A DNA stretch of 64,000 bases from Liolophura sinensis. Lineage: Eukaryota > Mollusca > Polyplacophora > Chitonida > Chitonidae. The stretch covers positions 24,225,608-24,289,607 of the forward strand of contig NC_088300.1 in the NCBI RefSeq assembly GCF_032854445.1, in the 5' to 3' direction. Each line of letters begins with the position of its first letter. Positions within the stretch are counted from its first letter, which is position 1. Below the pieces are notes generated by a model. That model was given only the letters and a program-made list of their open reading frames with translations. It ran no database searches and was not told the DNA's origin. Shown here piece by piece: positions 23,899-36,018 of the stretch. The position numbers and the translations under genes were made by a program.

Positions 23899-24060
23899 CT
23901 TGATGAAGCAGCAAATGATGAGCGGTGTTCGGCCCTTTGTGTCCCGTGTGTTCACCAACTTCCAGTCGACGGCCTCCAGGATGTATCGGATGGTGCGCAG
24001 CTTGCCTCGGCGAATCGAGTCGAACAGTATACCAGCCCCAATATTCTCCTCGTCCCCCAT
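23899..24060 (-). CDS. Ankyrin-repeat protein, exon 1 (start codon)
   Basis: Encodes the first 54 residues: MGDEENIGAGILFDSIRRGK, a helix typical of the region just before the first ankyrin repeat, then TKGRTPLIICCFIK. ATG is chosen because an in-frame TAA lies 13 codons upstream and the context is favourable (A at -3, G at +4). The donor on the minus strand is ATCAAG|GTAAAC, in phase 0, matching exon 2. A TATATAAG-like motif lies only about 35 bp upstream of the ATG (24092-24101). As a TATA box it would leave almost no 5' UTR, so I do not call it a promoter. Confidence 0.82.
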
Positions 24061-25114
24061 CTTGTCTGGCCTGATTTGATCTCTGTTTCGGCTTATATAT
24101 TACTCTGGACAGTTAATTACGGTATAACCTTTCCTCAATAAATTGCCAATTACATCAATGGACCTATAAAGCTGGCGTGATTTCGTCTTGGCTGTGGTCC
24201 AAAACAGAACAGGTTACCGTGATCCCATATCGCACTAGACACAATCGCCAAAGTGGAAAGGTCCGTATATAGAAAAAGCGGGGTAAGATGGTGTCAGTGA
24301 AAAATTTAGAAGCTTGTAAAGTTGTAGCTCATGAACAGACAGATCTGTTGAAAAAAACATTTGTAGTTGTAAAATTAAGGTAATCTCTTTCTACATATTG
24401 TTTAGGTGATTGATTTGATCAATGGACATCGTCTGAGATTGACAAATTTTTGAACTCGCTTTTCCTAGACAGTAGAAAGTCCCAATCTTAAGCGGCGTTA
24501 TAATTAATATATGCACAAAGGAGCACTATACCCTGTACTTGATTCTGAAAGTTATATTTATCACATTACGTTTTTTAATGTTTCTTTAACTGTACCCTGC
24601 ATATCACATGACTTATCCTTGATTTTCTAACATCTACACCACATATAAAAATGTCATCTCAGCCGCATAATTCATCAACAGCTTATCAAATTTTGTGTGA
24701 CTTTATTGTGAACCGGAGTAAAACACATTAATGTATTTTTCGGGTTTTTCAACGGAAATCGAATATTAATGATTTACACAGGTAATCATATTGTTTACAT
24801 AGAAGAAATGGGTTTTATACTGAATTTTGTCTTCACAAAAAGATTACTTCCACTGCCGAAAAACTTATTGCCATACTAATAGTCAAGAACAATGCCGTTG
24901 CATCGACATTTTCCGACCATATATGCAGCATTGGATTTATTTATTTATTTATTTATCTATGTATCTATGTACGTATTTATCCATTTGGCTGTTGTTTAAT
25001 GCCATATGAAGAATTACGTTCGCGTTTGAAAGACAACCTACACTCTCACCCGTTGGGACATGGTGATAAACAGTGATCGACGCCGTGTGCTTAGTCTAAC
25101 GTTCGTTGATGACC
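24061..25114. other. Upstream flank of the ankyrin gene; nothing recognised
   Basis: Expected to hold the promoter by position, but no convincing element is visible. A (TTTA)n/TATC-rich stretch at about 24935-24985 may be the tail of a lost SINE. Confidence 0.35.
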
Positions 25115-25310
25115 ATCCGTCTTCCACCATTATGGTGCGGTTATCTGTACGTCACATGTGGGACAGCTAACAAGTAACTTGCAAGAGGCCGGTAGTTTAT
25201 TCCAGGATATTCCGGTTTCTTGCATTCATAAAACTGACCGCCATCTCATAAGTGAAAAACTGTTGAGTATGGTTTTAAAAACAATGAAATAATTAAATAA
25301 ATAATTATAA
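25115..25310 (+). mobile_element. SINE-C copy
   Basis: Starts with ACCATTATGGTGCGGTTATC then TGTACGTCACATGTGGGA, continues with CGGTAGTTTATTCCAGGATA and ATAAAACTGACCGCCATC, and ends in a diverged AAATAATTAAATAAATAATT tail. The 3' half (GACCGCCATCTCATAAGTGA, TTGAGTATGG) matches the SINE-A tail, while the 5' half is different. Pieces of the 5' half recur at 42630-42690 and 51690-51770. Confidence 0.65.
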
Positions 25311-25974
25311 AATAAGGACATTCCCCAAATTAAGAGCACACTGATACAAACGTATGTAAGGACGATTACAGTTAAAGGTTAACTCGATAGGAAAGAAGCT
25401 GATGTGTGGTCTTTGGCTGCTGATGTAGAAAATAAGAAATATCTGCAAAGACGCAGAATCAATATCCAGTCTTTGAAAGCCATGCCAAGTCAATCGTATC
25501 GTCCACAAATTTGATATTGTGGTTACTGGGCGTATTATTTATTCATGTATACGAGTATCTAGTTCTTGTTATGCACAGGGAACGTCTGTAACTGATATAC
25601 CAGGAACTCATCAAGGTTCGGCAACTATAGATCTTCGACGTAGGAAAACACGATTAGCAAAATACTCATTAAAGTTGGCACTTCGTAAAGCTGTAAAAGG
25701 GATACTCAGCCATCTGGACGAGCCTTTTTACGGCTTACATTTAGGCATCAGTAACATATGGAGTTTTAACGTGACCCGTCACATGTTGTACAATGTGCGT
25801 CGTATGGCATCCGTTATGTCCACCTGTAAAAGACTGCTTACGGTATTTCAATACTGCCTCAGTACTCCACTTAGATTTACCTTGTTTTTCCTACAGCTGC
25901 CAATGAGGTTGTGATGATCACAGTATGGTCGTGGTAACAATAGTTCAACAGCCCCTCCGGATTTAAACTTGATT

Positions 25975-26040
25975 AATGAATGTATGATTTGGGTTAACGC
26001 CACATTGGCGTATTTCAGCCACATATTGGCTAAAATATGT
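25975..26040. repeat. Dispersed repeat D fragment
   Basis: AATGAATGTATGATTTGGG, TTAACGCCACATTGGCGTAT, TTCAGCCACAT. Same layout as 42563-42625. Confidence 0.55.
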
Positions 26041-26389
26041 TAGAACAAGGAAATGGTTGAATTTCGACACGACAATGATGACATCCAATTTCAGATTAAA
26101 CAAACAGTTAAAATAACTTCGGTTAAAATTCGAAAAACGCGTGAAGTACAGTTTTTATGGAATAGCTGTATATATTTAATATATCTTTCGTATTGTCTTT
26201 TCAATTTCACTATAGCCTCATCAGCGTCGCTGTAAATTAATTGAAACAACCAAAGCTGGAAGCCTCGATTTCATTGACTGAGGGCCATTTATGGCGCGTA
26301 GCATACTTATCAAATTCAGGTCATAGTTGTGTTTAGTGCTGTTACACACCTGACAGCAATCGTATATATCAGGTAATCTTAGGTACAGT

Positions 26390-26570
26390 ATTAATAAACA
26401 CCAGTCATATAAATAAACACCAGTTATATAAATAAACATCAATCATATAAATAAAAATCAGTGATATGAAAAACACCAGTCATATAAACACCAATGGTAT
26501 ATATGAACACCAATCGTATCGATCGTATAAATAAACACCAATCATAAAAATAAGCACCAATCATATAAAT
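26390..26570. repeat. AT-rich tandem repeat of about 19-20 bp
   Basis: Units of ATAAATAAACACCAGTCAT with A/C/T changes, about nine copies, degenerating to the right. Confidence 0.8.
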
Positions 26571-26624
26571 GCCACATGCATAACAAGCCAGTGAGGTGTA
26601 TGGGTTTGCACTAAACCTGGTGTC

Positions 26625-29600
26625 ATTTTATACAGAGACTCAGTAAGTGAGGACCCACATTTAACACTCCATACTGAGAATCAGTAAATGGAGACTCAGG
26701 AAGTGAGGACTCACATTTAACATTCCATACGGAGACTCAGTAAGTGAGGACCCACATTTAACATTCCGTACGGAGACTCAGCAAGTGAGGACCCACATTC
26801 AATATTCCATACATAGACAGTAATTGAGGACCCACATTTAACATTAGACACGGAGACTCAAAAAGTGAGGACCCACATTTAACACTCCATACTGAGACTC
26901 AGTAAATGGAGACTCAGGAAGTGAGGACTCACATTTAACATTCAATACGGAGACTCAGTAAGTGAGGACCCACATTTAACATTCCGTACGGAGACTCAGC
27001 AAGTGAGGACCCACATTCAACATTCCATACATAGACTCAGTAATTGAGGACCCACATTTAACATTCCATACGGAGACTCAGTAAGTGAGAACCCACATTT
27101 AACATTCCATATGGAGACTCAGTAAGTGAGGACCCATACTTAACATTCCAAACGGAGACTCAGTAAGTGAGGACTCACATTTAATATTTCACACGGAGAC
27201 ATTAAGTGAGAACCCACATTTAACATTCCATATGGAGACTCAGTAAGTGAGGACCCACATTTAACATTGCATATGGAGACTCAGATGTGAGGACCCACAT
27301 TTAACATTAGACACGGAGACTCAAAAAGTGAGGACCCACATTTAACATTCCATATGGAGACTCAGTAAGTGAGGACACACATTCAACATTCCATACATAG
27401 ACTCAGTAATTGAGGACTTACATTTAACATTCCATATGGAGACTCAGTAAGTGAGGACTCACATTTAACATTCCATACGGATACTCATTTATAGAGAACC
27501 CACATTTAACATTCCATATGGAGACTCAGTAAGTGAGGACTCACATTTAACATTCCATACGGATACTCAGCAAGTGAGGACCCGCATTCAACATTCCATA
27601 CATAGACTCAGTAATTGAGGACTCACATTCAATATTCCATACGGAGACTCAGATGTGCGGACCCACATTTAATATTCCATACGGAGACTCAGTAAGTGAG
27701 AACCCACATTTAACATTCCATACGGAGACTCAGTAAGTGAGAACCCACATTTAACATTCCATATGGAGACTCAGTAAGTAAGGACCCACATTTAATATTT
27801 CACACGGAGACAGTAAGTGAGAACCCACATTTAACATTGCATATGGAGACTCAGTAAGTGAGGATTCATATTTAACATTCCATACGGAGACTCAGTAAGT
27901 GAGAACCCACATTTAACATTCCATATGGAGACTCAGTAAGTGAGGACCCATACTTAACATTCCATACGGAGACTCAGGTAAGTGAGGACTCACATTTAAC
28001 ATTCCATACGGAGACTCAGTAAGTAAGGACCCACATTTAATATTTCACACGGAGACAGTAAGTGAGAACCCACATTTAACATTGCATATGGAGACTCAGT
28101 AAGTGAGGATTCATATTTAACATTCCATACGGAGACTCAGTAAGTGAGAACCCACATTTAACATTCCATATGGAGACTCAGTAAGTGAGGACCCATACTT
28201 AACATTCCATACGGAGACTCAGTAAGTGAGGACTCACATTTAACATTCCATACGGAGACTCAGTAAGTAAGGACCCACATTTAATATTTCACACGGAGAC
28301 AGTAAGTGAGAACCCACATTTAACATTGCATATGGAGACTCAGTAAGTGAGGATTCATATTTAACATTCCATACGGAGACTCAGTAAGTGAGAACCCACA
28401 TTTAACATTCCATATGGAGACTCAGTAAGTGAGGACTCACATTTAACATTCCATACGGAGACTCAGTAAGTAAGGACCCACATTTAATATTTCACACGGA
28501 GACAGTAAGTGAGAACCCACATTTAACATTGCATATGGAGACTCAGTAAGTGAGGATTCATATTTAACATTCCATACGGAGACTCTCTAAGTGAGAACCC
28601 ACATTTAACATTCCATATGGAGACTCAGTAAGTGAGGACCCATACTTAACATTCCAAACGGAGACTCAGTAAGTGAGGACTCACATTTAATATTTCACAC
28701 GGAGACATTAAGTGAGAAGCCACATTTAACATTCCATATGGAGACCCAGTAAGTGAGGACCCACATTTAACATTGCATATGGAGACTCAGATGTGAGGAC
28801 CCACATTTAACATTAGACACGGAGACTCAAAAAGTGAGGACCCACATTTAACATTCCATATGGAGACTCAGTAAGTGAGGACACACATTCAACATTCCAT
28901 ACATAGACTCAGTAATTGAGGACTTACATTTAACATTCCATATGGAGACTCAGTAAGTGAGGACTCACATTTAACATTCCATACGGATACTCATTTATAG
29001 AGAACCCACATTTAACATTCCATATGGAGACTCAGTAAGTGAGGACTCACATTTAACATTCCATACGGATACTCAGCAAGTGAGGACCCGCATTCAACAT
29101 TCCATACATAGACTCAGTAATTGAGGACTCACATTCAATATTCCATACGGAGACTCAGATGTGCGGACCCACATTTAATATTCCATACGGAGACTCAGTA
29201 AGTGAGAACCCACATTTAACATTCCATACGGAGACTCAGTAAGTGAGAACCCACATTTAACATTCCATATGGAGACTCAGTAAGTAAGGACCCACATTTA
29301 ATATTTCACACGGAGACAGTAAGTGAGAACCCACATTTAACATTGCATATGGAGACTCAGTAAGTGAGGATTCATATTTAACATTCCATACGGAGACTCA
29401 GTAAGTGAGAACCCACATTTAACATTCCATATGGAGACTCAGTAAGTGAGGACCCATACTTAACATTCCATACGGAGACTCAGTAAGTGAGGACTCACAT
29501 TTAACATTCCATACGGAGACTCAGTAAGTAAGGACCCACATTTAATATTTCACACGGAGACAGTAAGTGAGAACCCACATTTAACATTGCATATGGAGAC

Positions 29601-30178
29601 TCAGTAAGTGAGGATTCATATTTAACATTCCATACGGAGACTCAGTAAGTGAGAACCCACATTTAACATTCCATATGGAGACTCAGTAAGTGAGGACCCA
29701 TACTTAACATTCCATACGGAGACTCAGTAAGTGAGGACTCACATTTAACATTCCATACGGAGACTCAGTAAGTAAGGACCCACATTTAATATTTCACACG
29801 GAGACAGTAAGTGAGAACCCACATTTAACATTGCATATGGAGACTCAGTAAGTGAGGATTCATATTTAACATTCCATACGGAGACTCAGTAAGTGAGAAC
29901 CCACATTTAACATTCCATATGGAGACTCAGTAAGTGAGGACCCATACTTAACATTCCATACGGAGACTCAGTAAGTGAGGACTCACATTTAACATTCCAT
30001 ACGGAGACTCAGTAAGTAAGGACCCACATTTAATATTTCACACGGAGACAGTAAGTGAGAACCCACATTTAACATTGCATATGGAGACTCAGTAAGTGAG
30101 GATTCATATTTAACATTCCATACGGAGACTCTCTAAGTGAGAACCCGTATTTAACATTCCATTTTGAGGCTCAGTAAG
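26625..30178. repeat. 41-bp tandem array (about 87 copies) with higher-order units
   Basis: Units of 41 bp: GGAGACTCAGTAAGTGAGGA then CCCACATTTAACATTCCATAC, with shortened variants (CACACGGAGACAGTAAG). A marked variant, GTAAGTAAGGACCCAC followed by a TTTAATATTTCACAC unit, recurs at 27782, 28027, 28271, 28474, 29288, 29532, 29776 and 30020. The usual spacing is 244-245 bp (six monomers) and once 203 bp (five monomers). Separately, variants from 27181 onward reappear 1506 bp later (28687 onward), for example AGATGTGCGGACCC at about 27652 and 29158. The array therefore contains both a hexamer higher-order repeat and a large internal duplication. Confidence 0.96.
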
Positions 30179-30199
30179 TGAGGAACCACTTTCGACAAA

Positions 30200-30440
30200 C
30201 AAGGATTGGATTTACGGCTAAACTGAAAACGTTAGTAAAATGTTGGTCACTCTCCAGCCGATTGGCCGCTGACCAGTCAGACTGACCGATTCGAGCTGAA
30301 CTGATTGGACTGAGTCCCTTCCACAGAAGATTTGGAAAGTGAAGAACGCGAATGACTGGGACTGGTAACTTCCATTGGGCTTGAGGAAGATCCATGCTCT
30401 CTTGTTTGCTCACACTAAAACTAAAAAGAGTCTTTTTTTT
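30200..30440. pseudogene. Rearranged partial copy of the 36.0-36.45 kb ORF region
   Basis: Two adjoining pieces. At about 30315-30430 the minus strand encodes SFSVSKQESMDLPQ and a frameshifted continuation, matching CFSVSKQGNKDLPG of the ORF at 36019-36450 in the same orientation. At about 30210-30310 the plus strand (AAAATGTTGGTCACTC, CAGTCAGACTGACCGATTCG) matches the reverse complement of 35925-36000, that is, the sequence just downstream of that ORF, in opposite orientation. The copy abuts the right end of the 41-bp array. Confidence 0.6.
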
Positions 30441-31430
30441 AGATATACTGAGCCCGGGACAACCGTACGTATTCTTTCCCACATTTCTCAGCGATTAGTC
30501 TGTTAGTGATATGAGAGGATTCAACATGCTGTTAGCTTATATAGGGCCTAATTTCTTTTACTTTTCAGCTCCGTCGGTTCTTGAATCTTGTGGTTCGCCA
30601 GCTATATATTCTTATACGTGTGTATGACATAAATGACGTCGGCCAGGTCAAATATGGTGTGGGACATAAATACTTGACTATTTACCTAAGGAAAACCTAA
30701 CTGACTGTTAATAAAATATACAAGTTCAGGTATTGTTGTTACCGCCCCATGACTCTGCGGCCATGCACGACAAATATCGTATTGACTAGTTAACCGTAAA
30801 CACGAGTCAGACGCCATGTGCAGTCATCTGCGTGTCTGGATGATCGGAGATGCATTATGTATTATGCTCTACACAAATTGCGACCCCCCCCCCCCCACTC
30901 CCGTACACTGTCAGTGGGCACATTTACATGCACTCTAAGGATTCCTTCGTCGTCATATGACTGAAAAATTGTTAAGCACGACGTTAAACTCACTCACTTA
31001 CCATCAGTGTTATCGATTGCACGACCCCGATTGGTCAGGTATTATGAATCCCATATTTGAGATGTGTAAGTGGAGCTGTCTGAACTTTTGTCGATGCATT
31101 ATTTAAACAAAGAGCATTCAGTTGACTGCTTGTCACAAACGGCGTCTCCATGGAGTATTCTGAATTACAATCCCTCTCTAAACAATCCCTTTCTAAATGA
31201 ATACAAGATATACGTATATAAACGCTCGTGATTAAGCTGATGTCTTATATGTGGCCTATCAAGTTGCTTTGTTTTTCAATCTTCCGCTGACGATTGCTGA
31301 AGTCGACTGTTTTCTGCTTTAGCATTTTAGCCCAACCCATGTGGAGTATTGCAGAATATAGGTCATTCACTAGCTCGTTATAGGGCGTATTGCCCACCCT
31401 CCAATAATTTTAAAATAGGATATGTTTATT
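30441..31430. other. No gene; poly-C run and a SINE-B-like tail
   Basis: A homopolymeric C run lies at about 30884-30897. The stretch around 30950-31000 (ACTGAAAAATTGTTAAGCAC, GACGTTAAACTCACTCACTT) looks like the 3' end of a SINE-B-type element. Confidence 0.4.
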
Positions 31431-31454
31431 TAATTGTTTATTTATTTTAATTGT

Positions 31455-31500
31455 CACTTTCCTCTCCCCCCCCCAAAAAGGACCAAAGCAGGACGATGGC
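31455..31500. repeat. Short dispersed repeat, first copy
   Basis: GTCACTTTCCTCTCCCCC then AAAAAGGACCAAAGCAGGAC. A second copy with a longer C-rich interior is at about 32470-32527 (GTCACTTTCCTCATCCCC, AAAAAAGGACCAACAGCAG). Confidence 0.55.
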
Positions 31501-31714
31501 TATCGAGTTTATGGCGGAGGAATGTTGAAAACGTGCATGGTGACGTTTTTTGTAAGTTATATGCTGACGAACTTTCCCACGTGCGACGTATTATGTTATG
31601 TGTAAATAAAGCAAAATAATGAGAGTGAGGAAAGTTTCAAATTCCATGCTGGAGAATCAGGTCGGCGCAGAACCGTCGACCGCTTGTTGCCATTAGGTCG
31701 TTAAAAAAATCATA

Positions 31715-31805
31715 TCGGGACTGGTATTGAACTCACGTTTTGTGTGATCTGGTGAATAAAGGATAGCACAGTAACCACTCGGCCATGATCCTCTCCCGCA
31801 GATAT
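31715..31805 (-). repeat. tRNA-like (class II type) sequence or SINE head
   Basis: The minus strand reads GGGAGAGGATCATGGCCGAG then TGGTTACTGTGC, with an A-box TGGCCGAGTGG, and later GTGAGTTCAATACCAGTCCC in B-box position. The ends can pair only partly (GGGA... with ...TCCC) and the B box departs from GGTTCRANTCC, so a functional tRNA gene is unlikely. It is more likely a SINE head or a tRNA pseudogene. Confidence 0.5.
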
Positions 31806-32469
31806 AGCCGCTGATTAAGGCAGATCGTGACAAAATGAAACTGCAGTTTCTGTGCTGATTTTTTCCTGTATGCTCTGCAGTTACCAAGCACCCACTATGA
31901 TTTGAAGATCTTCATGCAACGTACATACAAAACCTGCAAAGTTCATAGCCAAAAAAATGGCATCTGTTGTCCAATTTATCAGAAAATGTCCGTTTTACTC
32001 TCAATAACAGCTGAGGTCATTTATTTCAAAACATACTTATGCAAAGAAGTTTTGTATAAGCGCTATGATTTTGCACTTACGTTAAGGAAAGAAAACCGAA
32101 GTGTTTCAAGCTACCATGACTTTAAAGGAACATATACTGAGCAAAATAATACTAAAGGTTTCCTTGGATAAAATGACTATCGCAGGTGTTTATTTTGATA
32201 CAGTGCTAGTGACTTTATTATGTTGACAGTTATGTGGCCCACATCTACTCAGAAAACTTAAATACCAGGGGTTTCTGTTTCATGTGGGATACAAGAAGTC
32301 TCCTGGAGCGCAAACGAATCCTCGAGAGTAAGCGAAAAATAAGTCTTCAAACCAGTGGGAACGGTGGTGGATTCGACTTTTCACAGCGTGGCCGGAATCA
32401 CAATGTCGCGCAAAAACTGATGCAGAGACTTTTGATATAACAGATATGAAGCTGTAATACAGTTCAGAT

Positions 32470-32527
32470 GATAGTCACTTTCCTCATCCCCCTCCACTCC
32501 CCCCCCCAAAAAAGGACCAACAGCAGA
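32470..32527. repeat. Short dispersed repeat, second copy
   Basis: Partner of 31455-31500. Immediately before it, at 32443-32467, is a 25-bp stretch beginning GATATGAAGCTGTAATACAG that recurs identically at 36581-36605. Confidence 0.55.
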
Positions 32528-32849
32528 ACATAAGTGTCTCTATCACCTTTCTTGCAGCGTTGCGTCAAGCGCATTTACAACGGTCAAGTATGTCTTTCAC
32601 GACTGGTTCATAGAACGGGCTCCATTCCCTGGCAAAACCATTGCACTTATCCAATCGTCAACAGCAAGAATGTTTTCTAATCACGTTTTCTTATAAGTAG
32701 AGTTATAACTAACCATGCTAAACAATTTAGTACATCCCTTGTATAAGCGAGAATCATCTCAGCCTAATGTACAGTCATGGCAATACTTTTTAGTAAATCC
32801 TGGCTTAGAGCTTAGCATACAGACCAAGAACTGGTCTCCTCGGTATCAG

Positions 32850-32975
32850 CATTCTGTGACCGACATGCCTGGTGTCTTTGACATGGTATTGCCATGACGC
32901 AGCGCTTTGGGACCAGTTGGTAGAAGCAAACGAGGCCGTCGTGGTATGATTGAATTTGAAAGTGATGTTTAACCC
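32850..32975 (+). mobile_element. SINE-B fragment
   Basis: ACATGCCTGGTGTCTTTGAC, ATGGTATTGCCATGACG and a later GTGATGTTTAACC align in order with the middle and 3' part of the copy at 50490-50825 (ACCTGGTGTCTTCGGCATG and following). Diverged, without head. Confidence 0.5.
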
Positions 32976-34104
32976 TCCTTCAAAATGTCAAAGAGACAAT
33001 CAATTTCTACAGGAATTTGCACAAAAAAATTATTGACACTCAACAGCAATTCGAACAAAGCATAAAAATGTATTTCATTATTAATGCACTTTAAAAGAAA
33101 GTCTCTCTATTTTCAGAACTGTGAGCTATTGATTGGTTCCTCTGTCCAGAATGTTTGTGGGGTTACTGGTGATTAACTTCCTTCCATCCAGAAGTGTGAC
33201 AAAACTTTACTCCGGGACTGTCTTTCTGCCAAATTCAGTTTTATCTTCAGGCAAACGATAAGCATCGTTTCCTACCTCCTTATGTCATTTTATATTTATG
33301 CTAATTGTTTGTTAATTGGATGAAAACTAATAGTCACTTTCAAAATTGCCATATATACGCATCTGTTATAGTGCTCACAGTAATATACAGTACAGTCTTA
33401 AAGAGTTTTTCTAATGTAATCTGTGTGTAACAATGTCGTACACAAAATAGCACAAGCAGTAGCCGTCCTAATGTGCAGTGCATTACTTTCTGCATTTGAA
33501 AAGTATTATTTATATCACAAAGCTGAGTAGAACAGTCAGTGCAAAGGTTTTATGTGCTTCTGCGACACTGAATACATGGCAAGAGATTTGCCGGTAGCAT
33601 CACAAATAGTCGTCACGCTCTTCCAAAGTCCGTCATTTCCTTTACATGTTTTATGACTTAACGAACTAATATTCGTTGATATGTAGAACAAAACCATTGA
33701 TAATTATAGACAGGGTGTATCTAGCGAACTTCTTGTCTCTCCTATTTTACGTGTCATAACAGCTCCGCAACACATCGTCAATCCTTCATTCAATCAATTG
33801 TAAATAGGTGATTCAGTTCGGTGTTTGTTAGCAGTAAACTTTAACTGCTCCTGGGAAACCTTTGCAGTCAATGTTCTTTGCTTCTTCTGGAGTCATTTAA
33901 TGTGCATTTTCCCGCAAAATAGACGGTTTTTTCCCATAATGGGTGGTATTAAAGTGACGCATCACTGCCCTTTTAGAGTATATACATGCGCCAATTAGGA
34001 CATCATACATAGCCTCACAAGTAAACTGGCTAAGCAATATCATCGCTAAAAACAGTAAAGATTCTTCTCGGAAATATATTCGTATAGCTTTCCTCATTTT
34101 GACC
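32976..34104. other. No gene recognised
   Basis: AT-rich. Nothing supported on either strand. Confidence 0.4.
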
Positions 34105-34205
34105 GTATGACCGTGGTTACAAGCCCGAGATTTGATCCAAACATCTTGACTTCTGGGTCAACGCTTCTACCACACCAGACTGTAGGGATATTACCTCCAG
34201 CTAGG
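34105..34205 (-). repeat. tRNA-like sequence or SINE head
   Basis: The minus strand has AGTCTGGTGTGGTAGAAGCG, with an A-box-like TGGTGTGGTAG, and TTTGGATCAAATCTCGGG in the B-box position. No matching acceptor stem is evident, so it is probably SINE-derived. Confidence 0.4.
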
Positions 34206-35087
34206 AGGTATGTAACCCCCGTGTTATAGTCACCCCCATATTTCACCCATAGTTACGTCCTCGTGACGCCCCAGAGTTGGATAGAGCGAAAAATATACAC
34301 AGGGCATCGCATCCTGCTCTATAATCATTTTAAGCTACCCCATAGTGTGAATGGGCTTTTACCAGCTTTGCATTGGAACCAGTCATCCCCAGGATTCGAA
34401 TCTCGAATCCATGATGGAAGTAGACAGTGCCTGTTAAAGGAATCTAGTAGACAAAATGTCAAAAGGGCATCAAACGCTATCAAGAAGTAATATGAAATGC
34501 GTTCGTCTTGAAATGGAGCTAGCGTCAACTGATTCTGCACTTTGTACTAGTTCCACTGAAATACGGATATTCTCGTTGTGGTGTTAGAAGGAAACATTTG
34601 CTAAGAACGGCTGACGCTCTCTGTGATGATCAACCTTTCACGGCGAAACACAAGACTGGAATGGGAAATTCTGGTACTTAAGCAGGAGACGTGGAAGTTT
34701 TTTCAACAATCCTGAAAATCAACATTTGCTGATTGTTCATTTTCCGCATAAAGAACGCTGGAATTTTCATGGTCTTATTTGTACTCCTGAACTTATGCAT
34801 ACATGTTTTTTGGTGTTGATTTTCGAGGTTTCATACTATTTGATTTATGTCAAAAGTTACCTGATACTCAAAAAATGTGAGTTAATGTTTATTTTATTAT
34901 TTTTGCTTAATGTATGAGTTTAAATATGCGCGGTATAAATGCAATATGACAAATGAAGACGAGATTGGCGCAAAGATAAAAGGTTCAATCACGTATATAT
35001 ACAACTACAACATTCGGTAACATAAAACCCCCAGAGGTCAAGAGTGATGTGGGTATGAAGTCGTAACGAAATGACATTGGTGCAATA

Positions 35088-35118
35088 TCGATATTTATTT
35101 ATTTATTTATTTAATTTT

Positions 35119-35165
<47 letters not shown>

Positions 35166-35170
35166 TTTGA
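35088..35170. repeat. (TTTA)n microsatellite
   Basis: About 20 repeats of TTTA with two small interruptions. Probably expanded from a SINE tail. Confidence 0.95.
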
Positions 35171-35174
35171 TATT

Positions 35175-35325
35175 TAAAGGCGTGCTCGTAGCTGGTCATG
35201 AGTTTCCACAGGGCTCTGCAGGGTTTTCTCCCACCATAATGCTGACCGCCGTCGTCTAAGTGAAATACTCTTGAATATGGCGTAAAACACAAAAATAAAA
35301 ATCAAATAAATAGGTAAATAAAGTT
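35175..35325 (+). mobile_element. SINE-A 3' part
   Basis: TTTTCTCCCACCATAATGCT, GACCGCCGTCGTCTAAGTGA and CTTGAATATGGCGTAAAACA, then AAATCAAATAAATAGGTAAA. It is preceded immediately by the (TTTA)n tract, so two SINE ends may meet here. Confidence 0.8.
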
Positions 35326-35505
35326 GTACTTAAGAATATTTTGCCTGACCTGAGAATACCAACCTGAGTAACCCAATCACCGACTTTGGCTAACACCTGA
35401 CAAAACGTGTTAGCAAAGCATCAAGCGCTGGATTCCTTATCTGATATTCTAATAGCGAAATGATATCATTCAGATTATGTATGTAGTGGTATTAATCATA
35501 CATGT

Positions 35506-35590
35506 TTTGATTGGTGTTTTATGCACCACACTCAACAATACTTCACTTTATTTGACGGCCGCCATATATAGTGATATGGAAATTGAAATA
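35506..35590 (-). mobile_element. SINE-A 3' fragment
   Basis: TTGATTGGTGTTTTATGCAC, CACTCAACAATACTTCAC and TTTGACGGCCGCCAT. It lacks both the AT tail and the head. Confidence 0.65.
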
Positions 35591-36018
35591 CTGAAGTGTT
35601 GGACTACCTATGGGTATTTCAATGTGAATAGTCGCACTTTTCCAGGAATTTGAAAATGGTAATATTCCACGGAGACACCAGGATCCACTGGAGCTATACC
35701 ATGTCTGAACAGAGGCAGGATGTACCTAGAAGACTGACTAACGCTCCATATACAATACACTTTCCGTACAGGCTTAGAAACATGAAGTGAAATCCTCAAA
35801 GGGTCCATCCCTGTACTCAAAAAATATTAGCGTGAAACCAAAACAGTCCAGCATATTTTTTTTACGCAGAATCATTCGCTTCTTCGTATTTGTTTATTTA
35901 GTTTTATCTTATCTTTATTTAGTTTGCGGTCATCAGTTCGAATTAGTCAGTCTGATTGGTCACTGGTCAATCTTCCGCGGAGTGACCAACATTTCACTGG
36001 CAAGACCCATGCCACAGA

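Noticed and set aside
24092-24101. TATATAAG-like motif upstream of the ankyrin ATG as a promoter
   Set aside because: Transcription from it would begin only a few bases before the ATG. AT-rich motifs of this sort are common in the window.
25519-25914. 131-codon plus-strand ORF, one of the longest outside repeats and elements
   Set aside because: No domain or family resemblance, no convincing start context and no splice partners. An open frame of this length by chance in 64 kb is unsurprising.
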